Shown: positions 1-6,031 of the stretch, in pieces
Numbering within the stretch: the stretch's first letter is position 1
How the letters are laid out: every line of letters starts with the position of its first letter
NCBI GenBank assembly: GCA_938030905.1
Contig: CALHIW010000043.1
Location: 1 to 12,941 of the forward strand
Direction of reading: 5' to 3'
Source of the DNA: Candidatus Methanomethylicia archaeon
GTDB taxonomy: Archaea > Thermoproteota > Methanomethylicia > CALHIW01
Length of the DNA stretch: 12,941 nucleotides
The notes under the pieces: model-generated
The model's input: the letters and a program-made list of their open reading frames with translations, nothing else
Database searches by the model: none
Told to the model about the DNA's origin: nothing
Translations under genes and position numbers: made by a program

Positions 1-184
1 CTAAAAACATTCAGAAAAATGATAGTAAGGTATGAAAAGCTAGCAGTGATGTTTAAAGCCATAGCAACATCCAAATACATAATAATACACATGAAATATT
101 AACTATGAAAAACTTAAATATTTTGAAAACACCTCAACATAAACTTGAATTTATAAATTTCAAAAATTAAGCTCCAAAGCAATA

Positions 185-243
185 ATTCAGAGAAGGTGCA
201 TTTCTTCATTGCCTATGCTCAGTGCAGGTCAGTTTCAACATTA
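185..243 (-). ncRNA. Candidate box C/D guide sRNA
   Basis: Read on the minus strand, all four boxes of an archaeal C/D sRNA appear in order. C box ATGTTGA (235-241) is one mismatch from RTGATGA. A 12-nt guide follows (223-234), then D' box CTGA (219-222), a 9-nt spacer, C' box ATGAAGA (203-209), a second 12-nt guide (191-202) and D box CTGA (187-190). Both guides are exactly 12 nt and both D boxes are perfect, which fits archaeal 2'-O-methylation guides bound by L7Ae, Nop5 and fibrillarin. The C box begins 18 nt after the S17e stop on the same strand, so it may be processed from the S17e transcript. I could not assign rRNA or tRNA targets. The ends are approximate. Confidence 0.6.
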
Positions 244-259
244 ATCTATAGTTATAGCT

Positions 260-460
260 CTAAATATTATTCTTTCTAATTCTTTTAATTATTCTTACTA
301 TATATCCTGCAGCCTGGTTTCTAACTCTCTTTGAAGGAAATACGCCTAATTCCTTTAATAACTGCTTATTTTCTTTGAAGCTTGCTGTAAACTTATCTGG
401 ATATTTACTTACAAATTCTTTTGCTAATCCTTTAATCATAGCAGTTCTAATCTTCCCCAT
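260..460 (-). CDS. rps17e: Small ribosomal subunit protein S17e (eS17)
   Basis: Protein of the 30S subunit, shared by archaea and eukaryotes and absent from bacteria. The 66-residue product starts MGKIRTAMIK, carries the family stretch YPDKFTASFKENKQLL and ends with the basic block SKRVRNQAAGYIVRIIKRI. Its length matches archaeal S17e. An in-frame ATG at 511 would add 17 residues. I chose 460 because the family begins at MGxxR and because a TATA-like element (491-498) lies between the two, so the longer start would be upstream of the promoter. No Shine-Dalgarno is visible before 460; the transcript is probably nearly leaderless. A 7-bp palindrome lies between the TATA element and the start. 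The candidate C/D sRNA follows directly downstream. Confidence 0.93.
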   Translation of the reverse strand: MGKIRTAMIKGLAKEFVSKYPDKFTASFKENKQLLKELGVFPSKRVRNQAAGYIVRIIKRIRKNNI

Positions 461-471
461 AGTTTTTTCTA

Positions 472-498
472 AGTAGTTTAGAACTACTAATATAAAAA
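472..498 (-). promoter_or_regulatory. S17e promoter with palindromic element
   Basis: On the minus strand a TATA-like TTTTTATA (491-498) lies about 35 nt before the S17e ATG, placing transcription start near 468. Between them is a perfect inverted repeat with two 7-nt arms (AGTAGTT/AACTACT, 472-478 and 482-488) around a 3-nt centre. It sits between TATA and the predicted start of transcription, a usual operator position in archaea. A chance palindrome is possible. Confidence 0.4.
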
Positions 499-861
499 TA
501 TTGTCTTCCACATATATACGTTCTATTCTTCGAGATGGTCCTCTTAACTTAAGCCATCAGCTCATATTCAATTGTAAATAGCTGCAATTTACTTAGACTA
601 TAGATAAAACTAGGAACTCTACTTAAGACTTAAAACTTAAACCTTATTTAATTTGGTTACCCAATTTATTAATGGTTAGTTATCAAATCGTAGGTATATT
701 TTACTAGTAATGTTCATGTCTAAGAGATTAGGTACTGCTATTCATATATGAAATAACTAAAACATATCCTAAAAGATAGCTGATAGGGGAAAATCATCAG
801 AAGAGTATTCTACCTCTAGCAGTCAACTACTGAGCATTCTTTAGACACGCCTCTTTGATTC

Positions 862-875
862 GGTAAAGTTTATAT
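862..875 (+). promoter_or_regulatory. BRE/TATA promoter of tRNA-Val
   Basis: A BRE-like GGTAAAG followed by TATA box TTTATATA (868-875) is centred about 25 nt before the first base of tRNA-Val at 897. Transcription would start at or just before the mature 5' end. tRNA-Lys, 32 nt past tRNA-Val, has no equally good box and is probably co-transcribed. Confidence 0.7.
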
Positions 876-920
876 ATTTTTATTGGTGTTTTTCTTGGGC
901 CCGTCGTCTAGTGGTAGGAC

Positions 921-931
921 GTAATCCTAAA
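921..931 (+). other. tRNA-Val intron 1 (position 25/26)
   Basis: An 11-nt insertion lies between D-stem and anticodon stem. A bulge-helix-bulge can be drawn: 4-bp helix TAGG (915-918)/CCTA (926-929), 3-nt bulges 919-921 and 930-932, and a short outer helix of two pairs (913-914 with 933-934). Cutting after 920 and 931 leaves GGAC-A-CCTGC, exactly the expected tRNA spacing. Confidence 0.65.
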
Positions 932-942
932 ACCTGCTTGAC

Positions 943-958
943 ATATAACAAACAGGAA
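943..958 (+). other. tRNA-Val intron 2 (anticodon loop)
   Basis: The anticodon loop region 938-960 is 23 nt, so 16 nt must be removed. The register with the best splicing helix is CTTG (937-940)/CAGG (953-956), which places the intron after base 36. The canonical 37/38 register (944-959) restores A37 but gives a poor helix. Ends are therefore uncertain by one or two bases. Confidence 0.5.
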
Positions 959-1027
959 GCGCAGGAGGTCAGGGGTTCAAATCCCCTCGGGCCCATTCAG
1001 ATCGTACTTAAAGGTAATTTGTAAGGG

Positions 1028-1114
1028 GGGCCCGTAGCTCAGCACGGTGGAGCGCTCGACAATAGGGCGTAGCTCTTAACCGAGTGGTCGCGGGTTCAAA
1101 TCCCGCCGGGCCCG
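1028..1114 (+). tRNA. tRNA-Lys(CTT) with intron at 30/31
   Basis: Acceptor GGGCCCG (1028-1034) pairs with 1107-1113, with discriminator G1114. The D-arm is GCTC/GAGC (1037-1040, 1050-1053). The T-arm is GCGGG-TTCAAAT-CCCGC (1090-1106). After removal of 13 nt (1059-1071) the anticodon stem becomes a perfect CTCGG/CCGAG and the loop CTCTTAA, giving anticodon CTT (1075-1077). The gene lies 32 nt after tRNA-Val on the same strand. The exon sequence strongly resembles archaeal tRNA-Lys. Confidence 0.92.
1059..1071 (+). other. tRNA-Lys intron, non-canonical position 30/31
   Basis: The splicing motif is visible: outer helix GAG (1050-1052)/CTC (1073-1075), 4-bp central helix CGCT (1053-1056)/GGCG (1066-1069, one G-U), and 3-nt bulges 1057-1059 and 1070-1072. 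Cutting after the second bulge base on each side removes exactly these 13 nt and restores a fully paired anticodon stem. Confidence 0.85.
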
Positions 1115-1258
1115 TAGTTCCTTAAGAGATTAGATCCCATTTTCAAAGTATCTTTAAGCTTTATCCGTTAAACTTTTCCAGATTGTAAGAGAGTCTAAAC
1201 CTATAGAAGAAGTCACTTCAAATATGCCATGTATTTAAGGACATTAATTACTTACTAG

Positions 1259-1360
1259 TGCTCCGGCCGGGATTTGAACCCGGGTCTGGGGCTCGAGAGG
1301 CCCCTATACTTGACCGGACTTTCTGCCAAAGCCTAGAAGGCTTATGTATACTACCGGAGC
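1259..1360 (-). tRNA. tRNA-Glu(CTC) with D-loop insertion
   Basis: On the minus strand acceptor GCTCCGG (1354-1360) pairs with 1260-1266; the discriminator is A (1259). The anticodon arm is GGGGC-CTCTCGA-GCCCC with anticodon CTC at 1295-1297 and no intron there. The T-arm is CCGGG-TTCAAAT-CCCGG. The D-arm GTAT...GTAT contains the expected D-loop end GTCCGGTCAA preceded by about 27 extra bases (1320-1346). These hold a 5-bp hairpin and are read as an intron. The exons match archaeal tRNA-Glu closely. Confidence 0.9.
1320..1346 (-). other. tRNA-Glu D-loop intron (about position 14/15)
   Basis: This 27-nt insertion follows the first D-loop base. It contains a hairpin, AAGCC/GGCTT with a 5-nt loop. 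I tried registers giving a normal D-loop and found no standard 4-bp bulge-helix-bulge, so the exact ends, and whether it is removed at all, are uncertain. Confidence 0.55.
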
Positions 1361-1786
1361 TATTTATGATTACTCCAATGCAATATATAAATTTTCATTT
1401 AGACTAAGCAATGAGGGATGAGTAAGACAACCGGCCACAGTAAAGGATAGACTACTGAAACAGCACTCTCAACATTATAAATACTCATACGGTGAGTATG
1501 TCTAAATAATAAGACATAAGGAAGGTACTCATAGCCAAGCACGCATAATATGATAATAAATCAGTAAGGCAATGGTGGAAAGAAAAACAGAAGTGAAACT
1601 TAAACAATAAGAATTAAGTCATAAAGCAAAACAAACTTAAGTTAAAAAAGAGAGATAACATAGTTAGTTAATCAAACTGATAGAATTAATCATTTAGAAT
1701 AATATAGTTCTTCAGTTTGTAACTAAAATCACATTTATATAATTAAGTTCTAAAATAATGGATTAAAACGTTAATTTGATATTTAG
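1361..1786. other. Gene-free region between tRNA-Glu and tRNA-Arg
   Basis: The stretch is A-rich on the plus strand, with no credible gene. Besides the tRNA-Glu promoter it holds a perfect 7-bp hairpin, ATACTCA/TGAGTAT (1481-1487 and 1493-1499) with a 5-nt loop. The hairpin has no identified role. Confidence 0.55.
1384..1396 (-). promoter_or_regulatory. BRE/TATA promoter of tRNA-Glu
   Basis: On the minus strand a GAAAA run leads into TATA box TTTATATA (1384-1391), centred about 28 nt before the tRNA 5' end at 1360. This is the same spacing as for the other tRNAs here. Confidence 0.7.
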
Positions 1787-1872
1787 CGGGCCCGCGGGGA
1801 TTTGAACCCCGGACCGCCGGCTTTCATCCACCGATAGAAGGCCGACGCGCTTCCATACTGCGCTACGGGCCC
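1787..1872 (-). tRNA. tRNA-Arg(TCT) with canonical intron
   Basis: On the minus strand acceptor GGGCCCG (1866-1872) pairs with 1788-1794; the discriminator is G (1787), as in archaeal tRNA-Arg. The D-arm is GCGC/GCGC. The anticodon stem is TCGGC/GCCGG (1841-1845, 1817-1821). The T-arm is CGGGG-TTCAAAT-CCCCG. The loop begins CTTCTA, giving anticodon TCT at 1836-1838, followed by a 12-nt intron before A38. Confidence 0.92.
1823..1834 (-). other. tRNA-Arg intron (37/38)
   Basis: The anticodon loop is 19 nt, so 12 nt are removed at the canonical 37/38 site. The central helix CTTC/GATG has three of four pairs, a relaxed splicing motif. Confidence 0.75.
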
Positions 1873-2797
1873 TAAGAGCTCTTATTCATTCTGTAATATA
1901 TTTTTTTTCAGAATAGTAAAGATATTTCTAGTATTATTGTCGATTTAAAGTAGTTTTAATTACTTCTTTGAGAGGTTATGGTGATTTTTTAAATCTTTAT
2001 GTAGGCTGATAGAGTTGTTTTCGTGAAGAGATTGTTATCTAGTATTTGTATTTTATAGAGTACTCATCTCTAAATTCCGTATCTTAGGTTATTTAGCCTC
2101 TCACATTTTATATCTTATTATTCTAAGGCTTTTTAAGTTATTCATGGACTTTCTTAATAGCAGTTCTTATCTTCTTGTGGCATTGTATAGTAGCTCATAT
2201 ATTCCTGGTTTAGAGATGTATTTGCTCTATATTTATGGATGATTGTCTATCTCTTATAGCTTCAGTATCATAGGCTGAATAGCATAAAGCTTCCTTGAAT
2301 CTTTCCTTAAGTCTTCTAAGAACTTATCAAATTTCCAAAGTTATACTAATTTCCAGATTTAAGGCTATGTCTAGTGTATTCAACATATATGAATCTCTAA
2401 ATTCTTCTTATGCTTAAACCACATAGTCTATTAATTCCAAATAGTGAAGTATCTACACACAACCTATCATAGCTCCTTATAGATGATGAATTTTTGAATA
2501 CCATCCATCAATGCTTAACCCTCTTCCAGTAGTTCTACATGAACCACACGGATGAAATATTCACCCACTTACAAGTCAGCAATAAACACATACATCTACT
2601 ACTATTCCTTCAGCCCTAAAGATAACAAAGACTTAATAAACCTATACCTCATGAGAAAGCCCACAATACCAAACCATAGTTAAGAAAGCTTGACAGCCCC
2701 CTGAAGATGAACTCTACTCATAAAAACATAAAGGATTTTAAATCATAACCTCACACATAAATAAGTAATCAACTCTTAAATGTATTTAGATGCTAAA
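1873..2797. other. Long gene-free region downstream of spt4
   Basis: More than 900 nt with no frame I can match to a protein. From about 2281 to 2760 the plus strand is strongly C-over-G (I count about 112 C to 48 G). That is G-rich on the strand that is sense for spt4, whose 3' end lies at 2798. The only element I can call is the tRNA-Arg promoter at the left end. Confidence 0.55.
1896..1909 (-). promoter_or_regulatory. TATA promoter of tRNA-Arg
   Basis: On the minus strand an A-run (GAAAAAAAA) leads into AATATATT (1896-1903), centred about 27 nt before the tRNA 5' end at 1872. Confidence 0.6.
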
Positions 2798-3010
2798 TTA
2801 GTAAACTTTTATTGCATATTTTCCATTTGTACTCTTTTTTAATTTTTTAGCTACTTCAGAATTATCCTTATCAAGTATTATAATAAGCCCTTCATATTCG
2901 ATTGAAAAGTTTACTGATCCACAAACAGGACATTTAAGAACTCCACTTTCTACAAGATAGCTACATTTTTTACATGCTTTAAATGTTGTGTTTTGCTCTT
3001 TCCTAGACAT
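2798..3010 (-). CDS. spt4: Transcription elongation factor Spt4
   Basis: Spt4 (formerly RpoE'') pairs with Spt5 and rides on RNA polymerase to raise processivity. The 70-residue product has the four-cysteine zinc ribbon CKKC (13-16) and CPVC (27-30), followed by the small beta fold IEYEGLIIILDKDNSEVAKKL and the C-terminal GKYAIKVY. Length and motif order are those of archaeal Spt4. The ATG at 3010 has no Shine-Dalgarno; a TATA-like CTTTAATAAA (3031-3040) centred 25 nt upstream implies a leaderless mRNA. In most archaea spt4 directly follows rpoE'. Here rpoE' is on the same strand but 1.37 kb upstream, so spt4 has its own promoter. Confidence 0.93.
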   Translation of the reverse strand: MSRKEQNTTFKACKKCSYLVESGVLKCPVCGSVNFSIEYEGLIIILDKDNSEVAKKLKKSTNGKYAIKVY

Positions 3011-4378
3011 AAATTAATATCTAATTTTAGTTTATTAAAGTTTATTATTGAGCTTGAGATACTGTCAGGTTATTCTGGGAAGCTGTTTTGGGGGTCTTCA
3101 TTATGTGGTTCTTAAATCTCTTGGGATAGTGGTTTGATAGATAGGTTGTTGTTGGTTAGAGCTGTTCTACTATATACTGGTTTGGACTATAGGGATATAG
3201 TATGCATTAAGGTTTACTTCATGTAGTTATGAAGCACTGGATTTGGAGCTGATGTAAGTAATCATTATTGTTGAGGCTAGAAATGTGGCTGTGAATAGAG
3301 TAAGATTAAGGTTAATGGAATGATGTTATGTATGAGCTCTATAGATATTAATACATGTGAGCTACTGGCTATAAGGGGTCTCCAGTAGGGGATATTCCCA
3401 ATACCATGCTAATAGGACACTGAAGACATGCATAAGCAAGCCATCCTCGTTTATATGGTTCTTAGTATCTGAAATTCTCTAAGCCCTTAGGCTGAAATGA
3501 ATGCATAAATTTTCAGCAAGAGGAACTATATTGAACACTAGCTCAGAACCATGAAAACAAACGATTCCCCAGCAACACCTATAAGGAGACCAATCTTTAA
3601 GATCTCCCATAATACATTACCCTATGATAACCCATAAAACACACAAATTTAGAATGAACTAAATTATGTTAATTTTTGCTCTTTTCCAATTAAGAATTTA
3701 CGAGAAGTAACATAGTGCTTGTGCAGCTTATTAAGTTATAATCTTAATTTAACGACTACATACCTACAAAACTTTCTAAAAAATACCTAGCACACTATGT
3801 GAGGTTTACCCCATACAGATCGGGAGGTTTTCATAAAGCTTTAATATAAGGTTTCATAGAGCTGTACTGGGGCTTAGTTACTTTAAGGAGCATGATGTGA
3901 AGAGATATTCTTAAGGCTTAGAATAGTGAGAGGAGCTGTACATTTCTTCATGCATAAACCGAAAGCAAGCTACAGATCAAGCATATTTCAGATAGAGACA
4001 TAACTAAACATAAGCGTAATATAAAATTAATGAGTACTTCATAATTTAGGTTTAGTTAATTTAAAAATCATTAACCAGCTCACTTCTCCTTAGCGTAAGT
4101 GATTAACAGTCAGCCAATTTAAGCATTTTTATAACTAAATAGTTAATTCTAATCAAGACTACCATTCATTAAGAGACAAGCGAAAATACGAGTTAAACAA
4201 TCTCATAATGAGGTTGCAATCAAATCAATATGAAGAAGTTACATTGTAGAAAACTTAAAATACTATACTCATATTACATAAAATTCATATGCATCGACAT
4301 TTACAGCTTAGAAACTTAAGAAAGGAGCTCGGTATGATAATAAGGCTTAACCTAAAGAAAGATAAAATTGCTATTGTA
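3011..4378. other. 1.37-kb gene-free gap between rpoE' and spt4
   Basis: No frame resembles a known protein. The plus strand is strongly G-over-C at 3121-3360 (about 65 G to 17 C) and then C-over-G at 3541-3660 (about 12 G to 32 C), with the switch near 3360-3480. A small hairpin, GGGA-TAT-TCCC (3389-3399), lies in the switch zone. A degenerate direct repeat is present (AGGTTTTCATAAAGCT at 3825-3840 and AGGTTTCATAGAGCT at 3849-3863). Confidence 0.55.
3031..3040 (-). promoter_or_regulatory. TATA element of spt4
   Basis: On the minus strand CTTTAATAAA is centred 25 nt before the spt4 ATG, consistent with leaderless transcription. It is a weak match to the TATA consensus. Confidence 0.4.
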
Positions 4379-4975
4379 CTACTTATATGGGTTAACTTTC
4401 TTCTTAGCTTCAGCTGCTGCTCCCTTAATTTTTAATAAGTCCTCCTCTATCCACTCCAACTTTCCGAGAAATGGTTGACGCATAGTTAAACCTATCTTTG
4501 TAGCACGAGGACCTGACTCACTTAATCCAACACTAATTATTCTTGCTCTTACTTTATCACCAACGGTTATTGATCGACCAGTATTTTTACCACGTAATAC
4601 TTTTTGTTTATTATCAAATGAAAAATGATCATCAGCAATCTGTGATATATGAATTAATCCATCAAGGGGGCCTAACTTTACAAAAACTCCGAAATCAACA
4701 ACTTCCACGACCTCAGTTTCCACAACTTCTTGTATGATTGGGCTAAAAGTTAAAACTTTAAACTTAACTTTATGGTATGTTGCCCCATCTCCTTGAATGA
4801 TTTTACCTATTAACGAGACTTTAATATTTAAGATTGCGATTATAACTCCTAACTCTTTATCAACCTTTCCAATATATTTTTCATTTAAAATCATTTTTGC
4901 TGTCTGATTAAGATCTCCAAATACGTTGCTGGGAGGTATCCTTACAACGTCTGTAACTGTACATATATAGAACAA
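4379..4975 (-). CDS. rpoE1: RNA polymerase subunit E' (Rpo7/Rpb7)
   Basis: Rpo7 forms, with Rpo4, the stalk of archaeal RNA polymerase and helps promoter opening and RNA binding. The 198-residue product opens with TVTDVVRIPPSNVFG and the N-terminal tip-domain region (about 1-80, including KYIGKVDKELGVIIAI). An S1/OB RNA-binding domain follows at about 83-166, marked by VDFGVFVKLGPLDGLIHISQ. It ends with a lysine/alanine tail. Start: TTG at 4975; the minus strand has GGAGG about 8 nt upstream and no in-frame ATG or GTG before the next upstream stop. It is divergent from L7Ae across 227 nt. The usual partner spt4 does not follow directly. Confidence 0.95.
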   Translation of the reverse strand: MFYICTVTDVVRIPPSNVFGDLNQTAKMILNEKYIGKVDKELGVIIAILNIKVSLIGKIIQGDGATYHKVKFKVLTFSPIIQEVVETEVVEVVDFGVFVKLGPLDGLIHISQIADDHFSFDNKQKVLRGKNTGRSITVGDKVRARIISVGLSESGPRATKIGLTMRQPFLGKLEWIEEDLLKIKGAAAEAKKKVNPYK

Positions 4976-4983
4976 TAATTCAA

Positions 4984-5030
4984 CCCTCCATAAACTACTT
5001 AAATCGCATAATATAGGTTATTTATAAATT
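4984..5030 (-). promoter_or_regulatory. Promoter and Shine-Dalgarno of rpoE'
   Basis: On the minus strand AATTTATAAA (5021-5030) is the TATA box, placing transcription start near 4997. GGAGG within 4984-4990 then sits in a leader of about 20 nt before the TTG start. The Shine-Dalgarno decides the non-ATG start. Confidence 0.6.
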
Positions 5031-5142
5031 TTTCTTTAAATATGTAGGACGTGGCAGCTTAAATTCAAAACTCATCAAGAAGATAATGCCCAGCTAAGCA
5101 CAACCACAATAATTCAGGGAAGACTTAAATACTTACTTGATA

Positions 5143-5156
5143 GTAAAGTTTTTAAA
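5143..5156 (+). promoter_or_regulatory. BRE/TATA promoter of L7Ae operon
   Basis: GTAAAG followed by TTTTTAAA (5149-5156) predicts a transcript start near 5180. The leader of about 20 nt carries GGAGG (5192-5196), 6 nt before the L7Ae ATG. Confidence 0.6.
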
Positions 5157-5202
5157 CCCCTTATTATTATAATTTTCAACCAATGACGGAAGGAGGAAGA
5201 AA

Positions 5203-5574
5203 ATGTCGAAACCTATACATGTTCGTTTTAATGTCCCAATGGAGCTGGCTGAAAAAACATATGAAGCTATTAAAAAGGTTAAGGAAATAGGAAAGGTTAA
5301 GCGAGGAACAAATGAAACAACAAAAGCTGTTGAAAGAGGTCTCGCAAAGCTTGTTGTTATAGCTGAAGATGTATCGCCTCCAGAAATAGTTGCTCATTTG
5401 CCTGTATTATGTGATGAGAAAAAAATACCGTATGTATATGTTCCAAGTAAAGCTAAATTAGGTGAAAGTGCAGGTATTGATGTAGCTGCTGCCTCTGTAT
5501 GCATTGTTGATCCTGGAGAAGCTAAAGATATAATTGATGAAATAATCACAGAAGTTAGTAAATTAAGGAAGTGA
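5203..5574 (+). CDS. rpl7ae: Large ribosomal subunit protein L7Ae
   Basis: Kink-turn RNA-binding protein. In archaea it acts in the 50S subunit, is the core protein of box C/D and H/ACA sRNPs, and is also an RNase P subunit. The 123 residues contain the family signature GTNETTKAVERGLAKLVVIAEDVSPPEIVAHLP (about 35-67), followed by LCDEKKIPYVYVPSKAKLGESAGI. Length is typical. The start ATG has a strong GGAGG 6 nt upstream. It is the first gene of the operon L7Ae-S28e-L24e-NDK, a conserved archaeal arrangement. Its presence beside rnp3 and rnp2 later in the window means three of the five archaeal RNase P proteins are encoded here. Confidence 0.96.
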   Translation: MSKPIHVRFNVPMELAEKTYEAIKKVKEIGKVKRGTNETTKAVERGLAKLVVIAEDVSPPEIVAHLPVLCDEKKIPYVYVPSKAKLGESAGIDVAAASVCIVDPGEAKDIIDEIITEVSKLRK

Positions 5575-5617
5575 GTTTGAGAAAAGTTAAAAAGGAACAT
5601 CTATATAGGTGCATTTA

Positions 5618-5845
5618 ATGAGTCAACATACAGTAAGTCAACGTGATGCAACTCCGGCAGAAATCTTGCAGATAATTGGTAGAACTGGTGTAACTGGGGA
5701 AGTTATTCAAGTAAGAGTACGTGTACTTGAAGGAACAGATAAAGGAAGAATACTAACAAGAAATGTCAAGGGACCTGTAAGAATTGGTGATATCTTAATG
5801 TTGAGAGAAACTCAAAGAGAAGCAAAAAAACTTATTCCACGTTAA
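5618..5845 (+). CDS. rps28e: Small ribosomal subunit protein S28e (eS28)
   Basis: OB-fold protein of the 30S head. The 75-residue product has the family stretch DATPAEILQIIGRTGVTGEVIQVRVRVLEG and the highly conserved C-terminal signature RNVKGPVRIGDILMLRETQREAKKL. An in-frame GTG at 5609 would add three residues. I prefer ATG 5618 because AGGTG (5607-5611), a good match to the archaeal anti-Shine-Dalgarno, sits 6 nt before it and overlaps that GTG. It lies 43 nt after L7Ae and 9 nt before the L24e ATG, so it is co-transcribed. Confidence 0.95.
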   Translation: MSQHTVSQRDATPAEILQIIGRTGVTGEVIQVRVRVLEGTDKGRILTRNVKGPVRIGDILMLRETQREAKKLIPR

Positions 5846-5854
5846 GTGGTGTTT

Positions 5855-6028
5855 ATGGTTAGATTATATAAATGCTCATTTTGCGGCCAAGAATTTTATC
5901 ATGGTAAGGGCGTAATGTATATTAAGACTGACGGAACGGTACTTAAGTTTTGCTCATCTAAATGTAGAAAAAACACTATAAAGCTAAGAAGAGCTCCACA
6001 TAAAGTTACTTGGGTTAAAAAGGCATAG
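5855..6028 (+). CDS. rpl24e: Large ribosomal subunit protein L24e (eL24)
   Basis: Zinc-binding protein of the 50S subunit. The 57-residue product carries the four-cysteine zinc site CSFC (7-10) and CSSKC (33-37). Between them is the family pattern EFYHGKGVMYIKTDGTVLKF; a basic tail RKNTIKLRRAPHKVTW follows. GTG codons at 5846 and 5849 are in frame, but the sequence GTGGTG there serves better as the Shine-Dalgarno for ATG 5855, which gives the family N-terminus MVRLYKC. The stop is 3 nt before the NDK start, so the two are probably translationally coupled. Confidence 0.94.
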   Translation: MVRLYKCSFCGQEFYHGKGVMYIKTDGTVLKFCSSKCRKNTIKLRRAPHKVTWVKKA

Positions 6029-6031
6029 GCC

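Larger units (their letters stand above)
461..896. other. Gene-free region between S17e and tRNA-Val
   Basis: Beyond the S17e promoter at one end and the tRNA-Val promoter at the other, I see no reading frame resembling a protein, no RNA fold I trust and no repeat. Stops are frequent in all frames. Confidence 0.6.
897..995 (+). tRNA. tRNA-Val(GAC) with two introns
   Basis: Acceptor stem GGGCCCG (897-903) pairs with 988-994, with discriminator A995. The D-arm is GTCT/GGAC (906-909, 917-920). The T-arm is AGGGG-TTCAAAT-CCCCT (971-987). Anticodon stem CCTGC (933-937) pairs with GCAGG (961-965); the loop begins TTGAC, giving anticodon GAC at 940-942. This resembles archaeal tRNA-Val, whose loop reads TTGACA. 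There are 11 extra bases between D-stem and anticodon stem and 16 extra in the anticodon loop, read as two introns. CCA is not encoded. The isotype rests on the anticodon register, which depends on the second intron's ends. Confidence 0.82.

Noticed and set aside
461..511. Longer S17e start at 511 adding 17 residues
   Set aside because: The TATA-like element and palindrome lie inside the extension, and S17e proteins begin at MGxxR.
776..815. TGATGA on the minus strand as a C box for another sRNA
   Set aside because: No CTGA box at 10-14 nt on either side, so no C/D arrangement.
2483..2489. Perfect C-box-like ATGATGA on the plus strand
   Set aside because: No D or D' box at the required distance.
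4230..4319. Short plus-strand ORF of about 28 codons in the rpoE'/spt4 gap
   Set aside because: No Shine-Dalgarno, no TATA at a proper distance and no recognisable sequence.
5176..5397. 73-codon minus-strand frame opposite L7Ae
   Set aside because: Cysteine/phenylalanine/serine-rich antisense shadow of a clear L7Ae gene.
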